Below are positions 58,685-64,000 of a stretch of 64,000 nucleotides of DNA, one piece after another. The notes under the pieces were generated by a model. The model did not search any database. It had not been told where the DNA came from and saw only the letters and a program-made list of their open reading frames with translations. The stretch spans positions 434,001-498,000 of the forward strand of contig CAVQCG010000004.1 of NCBI GenBank assembly GCA_963710975.1. Reading direction: 5' to 3'. This stretch comes from JBBQXH01 sp963710975. GTDB taxonomy: Bacteria; Actinomycetota; Thermoleophilia; Gaiellales; Gaiellaceae. Position numbers and translations under genes: made by a program. The first letter of the stretch is position 1. The number at the start of each line of letters is the position of its first letter.

Positions 58685-59595
58685 GCCCGCTCCACCGTCC
58701 GGATCAGGCCGTCGAAGCCCGAGGAGTCCATGATCGCGACCGCACGCGCCCACCGCTGCATCGCCCAGCCCCAGAAGTCGTAGTCGATCTCCGAGATCTC
58801 CTCCTGGATCGCCGCCCAGAGCGTCCAGCCCATGTCGGACATGAGGGCGTTCAGCTGCATGCGGGCGAGGAGGCCGTCGTCAGCAGAGCCGAAGTACGCC
58901 TCGCAGAGGACTGCTCTCAGGTCGTCGTCGAACTCACACTCCTGCGCTGTGTTCGCGAGCTCGAAGGTCGGGTCGTTGTTTCCCGAGTACTCGTAGTCGA
59001 GCAGCCAGAGCGTCGCCCCGTCGTCGATGTAGTTCTCGGCGAGCAGGTCGTTGTGGCACGGCACCGTGGGAGCAGGGTGCATGCGCATGGCCCGCTCGAC
59101 GTCGACGATTGTCGGCATGCGGTCCTCGAACCCGTCCGGGATGCGAATGCTGCGCTCGTTGCAGAGCCCGAGATATCGATCGGTGGTCCGGAACATGTCG
59201 AAATCGAGCAGGAAGCGAGGCCCCGCGTGGAGGCGACGGATCGACGCGGCCATCCGGCGGGCCATCTCCGGCGAGCGCAGCGATTCCCCGGACATCGTCT
59301 CGCCCTCGAGGAACTCGAGCACCATGACATCCAGATCGGGCAGGTGCGCGAGCACCGCCGGGCCGACTCCCGCCTCGGCGGCTGCGCGGGCGTTCACATG
59401 CTCGTTCTGCCGATCGATCGCCAGCAGGTCGGTCGATGTCCCCGGGATCCGCACCACGTACTTCGTCCCGTCGGCCTCGACGAGGTAGTTGTCGTTCGTC
59501 AGGCCCCCGGAGAGCGGCGAAACCTCGACGTCCTGCTCGCGCCACAGCTCGACTCGGCCGACCACCTCGTCGATCGAGACCCTCGCACCCGCCAT
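58681..59595 (-). CDS. Choline-kinase-like phosphotransferase
   Basis: 304 residues. APH/choline kinase fold: LSGGLTNDNYLVEADGTKYVVRIPG (nucleotide loop), VPCHNDLLAENYIDDGATLWLLDYEYSGNNDPTFELAN (catalytic HND and DYEY motif). The HNDLxxxN and DYEY spacing is that of choline/ethanolamine kinases. Next to a dimethylglycine-dehydrogenase-like gene, choline metabolism is a reasonable guess. The ATG overlaps the upstream stop (TGATG). Confidence 0.85.
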   Translation of the reverse strand: MAGARVSIDEVVGRVELWREQDVEVSPLSGGLTNDNYLVEADGTKYVVRIPGTSTDLLAIDRQNEHVNARAAAEAGVGPAVLAHLPDLDVMVLEFLEGETMSGESLRSPEMARRMAASIRRLHAGPRFLLDFDMFRTTDRYLGLCNERSIRIPDGFEDRMPTIVDVERAMRMHPAPTVPCHNDLLAENYIDDGATLWLLDYEYSGNNDPTFELANTAQECEFDDDLRAVLCEAYFGSADDGLLARMQLNALMSDMGWTLWAAIQEEISEIDYDFWGWAMQRWARAVAIMDSSGFDGLIRTVERA

Positions 59596-62021
59596 CAGGC
59601 CAGAATCCGCGCGTTATCCGGGTCGTAGAGCACGTCAGCGGCGACCTTCGCGGGAACTATCTCACCGAACATCTCGACCTCGAGACGCGCTGCCTCCGTG
59701 TCGAGGTCGGTCGGAAGGTACGCGTAGGCGATGTTGCGGCCGACGGTGTAGCCGTAGGCGCAGCTCCGCAGGCGGCCGACGGTCTGCCCTGCAGCATGAA
59801 CGGCCTCGCCTCCGTAGAGCGTCAGGGGCTGCTCTCCTCCGACGACGACGGTTCTCAGTCGGCGGGCCGGGGCGTGACGGCGCGCCTGCTCGAGAGCGTT
59901 CCTGCCGACGAAGTCGCCCTTGCGGTCGAGCGCGACGCAGAAACCGAGCCCAGCCTCGTCCGGGGTGTCGAGCGGGCCGATATCAGTGCTGAAGTAGCGG
60001 TAGCCCTTCTCCATCCGCAGCGACTCGAGAACGCGGTAGCCTCCCGGCTCGATTCCGTGCTCCCGCCCCGCCGCGACGAGCTGATCCCACACCTGTGCCG
60101 CCCATTCGGGCTCGACATAGAGCTCGTAGCCGAGCTCGCCGACGTAGGTGATTCGCTGAGCGAGCACGGGCGCCCCGTGGATCGAGATTCGACGTGCGGT
60201 TCTGAACGGGAGCCCCGCGCTCGAGACGTCGTCCTCGGTGGTCGCGCCGAGGATGACCCGTGCGGTCGGCCCCCACAATCCGATGACGGCGTGCTCGGCC
60301 GTGACGTCGCGAATCTCGACCGGTGCGTCACCGTCACGGATGCCCATGCGGAGCCAGCCGAGGTCGCCGTCGACGAATCCTGCTCCCGTTACGACGCGGA
60401 AGCGATCCTCGTCGAGGCGCGTAACCGTGACGTCAGCGACGATCCCTCCTCGGGGATTCAGGAACTGCGTGTAGACGACACTGCCGACGGGCCGATCGAT
60501 GAGGTTGTCGGAGACCCGCTCGAGCAGGTCGAGTGCACCTGGCCCGCTGACCTCGATCTTCCCGAACGAGCTCATGTCGATGATCCCGGCTCGCTCCCTG
60601 AAGGCGGTGTGCTCGACACGCAGGCGTTCGAACCACGGCGGCGCCGTCCAGCCGAAGCGGCGCTGGTCGGCGCCCGCGCGACGCCAGGGCTTCCCGGGCT
60701 CGAAGAAGTCGGGACGCTCCCAGCCGTTCTTCGTGCCGAAGACGCAGCCGAGATCCTGCAGGCGTCCGTGAAGCGGGCCGGTGCGATGCGGGCGGCCCCA
60801 CTCGTCCGTGTCGAGCGGGTAGCGCAGGCGGTAGTAGTACCGGTAGGCCTCACGGGAGGTCTCGGCTGTGTAGACGGGATCCTCGTAGGCCGTTCCGAAT
60901 CGCCAGGCTCGGTAGCCGGTGACGTCGAGCTCGGGCTCCCCTGCGGTGATCCACTCGGCGATGGTCTTGCCCATCCCGCCGGCTCCGCCGAAGCCGTTCA
61001 GGGAAAGCCCCGCTGCCATCCAGAAGCCGTGGACACCGGGAATCGGTCCCAGGAGCGGCTGCGCATCAGGCGTCATCGCGTCAGGGTGGCAGACGAGCTT
61101 CACGATCTCGGCATCCGCGAGAAACGGGAAGCGGCGCGCCGCGCCGCGCAGCAGCTGCTCGAAGCGGGGCATATCGGGAGGGAGCGACTGCTCACCGTGA
61201 TCCCACGGGACACCGTCGATCCAGCGGGCGACCGGATCCGGCTCATACCCACCGAACATGATCCCGCCCGACTCGGACTTGCCGTACACGAGATTGTCGG
61301 GGTCGCGAAAGCACGGCATGTCGCGAGGAAGCTCGTGGCCGTCGACGGGCTTCAGGAGTACGTGCTGGTGGTCGACAGGCGTCGAAGGAACGCGTGCGCC
61401 GACCATTGCCGCAACCTGCGGCGCCCAGATCCCGCAGGCGTTGACGACGACCTCTGTCTCGATGCGCCCATGGTCGGTCTGAACCGCCGTGACCTTGCGC
61501 TTCGCGGAGAGCTCGATGCCGGTCAACCGGGTTCCCGTGAGGAGCGTCACCCCGAGGCCGCGGGCCGCCTCGGCGAGGGCATAGGTCGCCGTGTGCGGGT
61601 CGAGGAAGCCGTCCTCGGGAACCCAGACGGCGCCGTAGAGCGACTCCGCCGTCGCGGCGGGCATCAGCCCCACGGCTTCCTCGGGAGAGAGCAATTCGAC
61701 CTCGAGGCCGATCCCTTTCGCCCGGCTGACCGCGCGCCTCATCTCCATCAGCTGTTCGGGGCTTGATGCGATCCGGAGGCTTCCGACGGCGTCGAAGACG
61801 CCGAGCTCCTCGTAGAGCTCGATCGAGTACCGACGGAAGCGCATCATGGCCGGAGAAGGGTTGAACTGGGTGACCAGACCAGCGGCGTGACACGTCGACC
61901 CGCTGGTCAACTGGCCCTTCTCGACGAGCGCGATGTCCGTCCAGCCCGCCCTGGCGAGATGGTAGGCGACGCTGGCACCCGTGATGCCGCCCCCGACGAC
62001 CACGGCTCTCGCCCTATCCAT
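59595..62021 (-). CDS. Dimethylglycine/sarcosine dehydrogenase-like FAD enzyme with GcvT domain
   Basis: 808 residues. N-terminal FAD-binding DAO domain (RAVVVGGGITGASVAYHLARAG, GSTCHAAGLVTQFNP with the flavin-linking His), then FAO and GcvT-type aminomethyltransferase folate domains (about 425-800; GIIDMSSFGKIEVSGPGALDLLERV, TYVGELGYELYVEPEWAAQVWDQL). It demethylates N-methylated glycines and passes the one-carbon unit to tetrahydrofolate. Followed by a choline-kinase-like gene, opposite a cyclodeaminase-like gene, which also handles folate one-carbon units. Confidence 0.9.
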   Translation of the reverse strand: MDRARAVVVGGGITGASVAYHLARAGWTDIALVEKGQLTSGSTCHAAGLVTQFNPSPAMMRFRRYSIELYEELGVFDAVGSLRIASSPEQLMEMRRAVSRAKGIGLEVELLSPEEAVGLMPAATAESLYGAVWVPEDGFLDPHTATYALAEAARGLGVTLLTGTRLTGIELSAKRKVTAVQTDHGRIETEVVVNACGIWAPQVAAMVGARVPSTPVDHQHVLLKPVDGHELPRDMPCFRDPDNLVYGKSESGGIMFGGYEPDPVARWIDGVPWDHGEQSLPPDMPRFEQLLRGAARRFPFLADAEIVKLVCHPDAMTPDAQPLLGPIPGVHGFWMAAGLSLNGFGGAGGMGKTIAEWITAGEPELDVTGYRAWRFGTAYEDPVYTAETSREAYRYYYRLRYPLDTDEWGRPHRTGPLHGRLQDLGCVFGTKNGWERPDFFEPGKPWRRAGADQRRFGWTAPPWFERLRVEHTAFRERAGIIDMSSFGKIEVSGPGALDLLERVSDNLIDRPVGSVVYTQFLNPRGGIVADVTVTRLDEDRFRVVTGAGFVDGDLGWLRMGIRDGDAPVEIRDVTAEHAVIGLWGPTARVILGATTEDDVSSAGLPFRTARRISIHGAPVLAQRITYVGELGYELYVEPEWAAQVWDQLVAAGREHGIEPGGYRVLESLRMEKGYRYFSTDIGPLDTPDEAGLGFCVALDRKGDFVGRNALEQARRHAPARRLRTVVVGGEQPLTLYGGEAVHAAGQTVGRLRSCAYGYTVGRNIAYAYLPTDLDTEAARLEVEMFGEIVPAKVAADVLYDPDNARILA

Positions 62022-62060
62022 GAGCGCCGAGCTCGAGGAGACCGTCCAGATGCACGGGCG

Positions 62061-62073
62061 TACGATACGGCCC
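62061..62073 (+). promoter_or_regulatory. Leaderless promoter of the cyclodeaminase-like gene
   Basis: TACGAT (62061-62066), 7 nt, GTG at 62074. Confidence 0.55.
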
Positions 62074-62670
62074 GTGACGGAATCGCACGACTACATCGGT
62101 CTGACCGTCCGCGATCTCCTCGAGTCGATTGCCGCCGAGACGCCTGCTCCGGCCGGAGGGTCCGTGGCGGCCGTCGCCCTGGCGGCAGCAGCGGCACTCG
62201 CCGCGATGGCCGCGCGTTTCTCCCGTGAGCACTGGGACGGCGCGGCAGGAGCCGTCGCCCAGGCGGAGCGGTTACGGGCGCGCGCCGAACCGCTGGCGCG
62301 GGCCGACGCGGAGGCCTACGAGCGGGCTCTCGCCGCCCTCCGCCAGCCGCGCCACGGCGATCCGGATGCTCGAAACGCGGCGATCGGACGGGCGCTGGAA
62401 GGCGCCGCGGCGGTTCCGCTCGAGATCGCCGAAATCGCGGGAGACGTCGCGGAGTTGGCGGCAACGGTCGCGGAGCACGGCAACCCGAACCTTCGCGGGG
62501 ATGCCGCCGCCGCCGCAGAGCTTGCCGTGGCCGCTGCGAGGATCGGGGCGGGTCTCGTCGAGATCAACCTGGGTGCGACGAAGTCGGATGACCGGGTCGT
62601 TCGTGGAGCCGCCCTCGTCGCGGCTGCGGTGGACGCAGCGGCGCGAGCTCGGGCTGCGGCGCTCTCCTGA
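62074..62670 (+). CDS. Cyclodeaminase/cyclohydrolase family protein
   Basis: 198 residues. TVRDLLESIAAETPAPAGGSVAAVALAAAAALAAMAARFS is the FTCD_C opening with the PAPGGGS-type loop, and NPNLRGDAAAAAELAVAAARIGAGLVEINL is the matching late motif. Members act on formimino- or methenyl-tetrahydrofolate. With the folate-linked dehydrogenase on the other strand it suggests a local one-carbon module. The GTG start is set by the leaderless -10. Confidence 0.88.
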   Translation: MTESHDYIGLTVRDLLESIAAETPAPAGGSVAAVALAAAAALAAMAARFSREHWDGAAGAVAQAERLRARAEPLARADAEAYERALAALRQPRHGDPDARNAAIGRALEGAAAVPLEIAEIAGDVAELAATVAEHGNPNLRGDAAAAAELAVAAARIGAGLVEINLGATKSDDRVVRGAALVAAAVDAAARARAAALS

Positions 62671-62801
62671 TCGCACCCTTCCGTTTCGACGGATAATGCG
62701 TCCATACGATGCCCCGGGCGGCCCTCACCGACTCCGAACTCGTCGCCCGCTGTCGGAGCCCCGAAATCTTCCCACCGAAACGCATCGTCCGCAATCAGGT
62801 G

Positions 62802-64000
62802 TTACTCGGCCACCTCCACGAGGAGATCACCCGCAGCCACGTGGTCGCCCGCCGCGACGGCGATCCGGGAGACACGGCGTCGTGTGGCGCCGAGATCGGC
62901 GTCTCCATCTTCATGGCCTCGAGAAGCACCATCGGCTGGCGTGCCGCGACGCGATCTACCTCGGCGACGACAATCTGGATGACTCGTCCGGGCATGGGCG
63001 CGCGGATCTCCGTCGACTCTCGTCCGTCCACGGAGCGAGCGCCCGACGGCGCGAGTCGCGGCGGTGGTCGGCGCTGCGCCGCCTGGCCGTTCAGGCGCCA
63101 GCCGTCCGACCACGGCCGTGTGGGGTCCGTGGGTCGCGAGAGGGGCGGATACTCGTCGAGAAAGGACGTCGATACCGCTCCCGCGCGAACGACCGGATGG
63201 GCGACGATCCAGCGCTGCAGGGCGAGATTCGTCGTGACACCTCCAACGCGGGTCTCGGCGAGCGCACTCGCCATTTCGTCGAAGGCCTCGGTGCGCGTCT
63301 CGGCGTGAACGACGAGCTTTGCGATCAGCGGGTCGTAGGCGACAGGGATCTCGTCGCCTTCCTCGACCCCGGCGTCAACGCGGATCCAACCCGGTAGCTC
63401 GAGCCGTTCGATCCGGCCCGCCTGCGGAAGAAAGGTCGTCGGGTGCTCCGCGTACAGTCTCGCTTCGAGCGAGTGGCCGTCCTCCGTCGGTGCAGGACCG
63501 ATCGCTTCTCCGTTCGCAATCCGCAGTTGTTCGGCAACGAGGTCGATCCCGGTGACTGCCTCGGTGATCGGGTGCTCAACCTGGAGCCGCGCGTTCAGCT
63601 CAATGAACCAGAACTCGCTGCCTGACACGAGAAACTCCGCGGTACCCGCGCTCTGGTAGCCGGCCGCGCGCCCGATCGCGAGCGCGGCCTCGTCGAGCGC
63701 AGGGCCGATCGCTTCGATCCCAGGCGCGGGTGCCTCCTCGAACACCTTCTGATAGCGCCGCTGAATCGAGCAGTCGCGCGTGCCGAGGACGGTCAGGTTG
63801 CCGAGCCGGTCACCGAGGAGCTGCACCTCGACGTGTCGCGCGCGGTCGACCAGGCGTTCGGCAAAGACCGCGCCGTCGCCGAACGCTGCCCGAGCCTCGC
63901 GGTTGGCGGCCTCGACCTCGGCGTCGAGCAGCGCGGGATCGTGGACGATGCGCATGCCGCGCCCTCCACCGCCGGCCGCTGCTTTCAGGATCAGCGGAAA
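62802..64000 (-). CDS. accA: Acyl-CoA carboxylase alpha subunit (biotin carboxylase-BCCP), partial, one frameshift
   Basis: The N-terminus is off the right edge. The visible part starts PLILKAAAGGGGRGMRIV (ATP-grasp glycine loop), then HVEVQLLGDRLGNLTVLGTRDCSIQRRYQK, FIELNARLQVEHPITEAVTGIDLV, and a C-terminal biotinyl domain with EAMKMETPI (biotinylated Lys). One indel near 62885 moves the last 17 residues (SRIAVAAGDHVAAGDLLVEVAE) to another frame with its stop at 62802. Actinobacterial AccA-type subunits serve acetyl- or propionyl-CoA carboxylases; the meaB gene nearby hints at propionyl-CoA. The symbol follows mycobacterial usage. Confidence 0.9.

Noticed and set aside
59436..61766. A 776-codon plus-strand open frame opposite the dimethylglycine-dehydrogenase-like gene
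   Set aside because: It mirrors a strongly conserved minus-strand gene; the residue composition (Arg, Asp, Val-rich) is that of an antisense shadow in GC-rich DNA.
1..64000. Horizontal transfer island, prophage or insertion sequence
   Set aside because: No integrase, transposase, terminal inverted repeats or target duplications are seen, and base composition is uniformly GC-rich apart from short promoter gaps.

Overview
This is a 64 kb, very GC-rich stretch of bacterial chromosome with many GTG starts. The gene content points to an actinobacterium, probably a deep-branching one such as Thermoleophilia (Gaiellales or Solirubrobacterales); this is inferred from gene content, not from a marker tree. 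Supporting features are a CysO/CysM/Mec-type cysteine pathway, an Lhr helicase with a Nei2-type glycosylase, a tandem Get3-like ATPase pair resembling mycobacterial BagA/BagB, an Rv2578c-like radical SAM protein, an IdeR/DtxR-type iron box and widespread leaderless start codons. No rRNA, tRNA, insertion sequence, prophage or CRISPR array was found.

Layout. 0-5.5 kb: mscL fragment, a NarL-type two-component pair, a radical SAM protein, a CNNM/CBS transporter-like protein and aspartokinase. 5.5-10 kb: a xylose-isomerase-like TIM barrel, an M20 peptidase, a degenerate metallo-beta-lactamase-fold protein and xylulokinase. 10-13 kb: two paralogous secreted proteins, DNA polymerase IV, a cupredoxin and a lipoprotein. 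13-16 kb: moeZ, a cysO::cysM fusion and mec, joined by four-base overlaps. 16-20 kb: a TPR protein, a principal-type sigma factor, an SRPBCC protein and an M20 dipeptidase. 20-24 kb: an iron-uptake operon (EfeO-like lipoprotein, FTR1 permease) behind an IdeR-type box. 24-31 kb: threonine aldolase, HxlR regulator, amidohydrolase, acyl-CoA dehydrogenase, GH63-like hydrolase and HhH-GPD glycosylase. 31-41 kb: Lhr, MOSC, methyltransferase, F420-type dehydrogenase, SDR, Nei2 and unknown genes. 41-46.5 kb: agmatinase-like protein, two ArsA/Get3-like ATPases, ParA and an FtsZ with a long N-terminal extension. 46.5-53 kb: damaged ggt, GNAT, LON-domain and hisC genes, then meaB and ilvA. 53-64 kb: acyl-CoA dehydrogenase, leucyl aminopeptidase, MFS, SCP2, pdxH, choline-kinase-like, dimethylglycine-dehydrogenase-like and cyclodeaminase-like genes, and an acyl-CoA carboxylase alpha subunit running off the right edge.

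Two genome-wide signals stand out. First, at least 18 genes have a TANNNT hexamer ending exactly 6 or 7 nt before the start codon and no Shine-Dalgarno sequence, so leaderless transcription is probably common; at two divergent gene pairs the two -10 hexamers share their TA. Second, a family of 69-80 bp intergenic elements made of three short hairpins occurs at four loci, with an invariant middle stem and flanking stems that change together on both arms.

A caution on quality: many conserved genes carry single-base indels, nearly all insertions, that are repaired by removing one base. The pattern looks more like consensus error than gene decay, most densely at 46.6-51.1 kb. Broken genes are given as full spans with the likely lesion site. 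The best candidate for undescribed biology is the cysO::cysM fusion, which buries the carrier's Gly-Gly terminus next to a JAMM peptidase gene.
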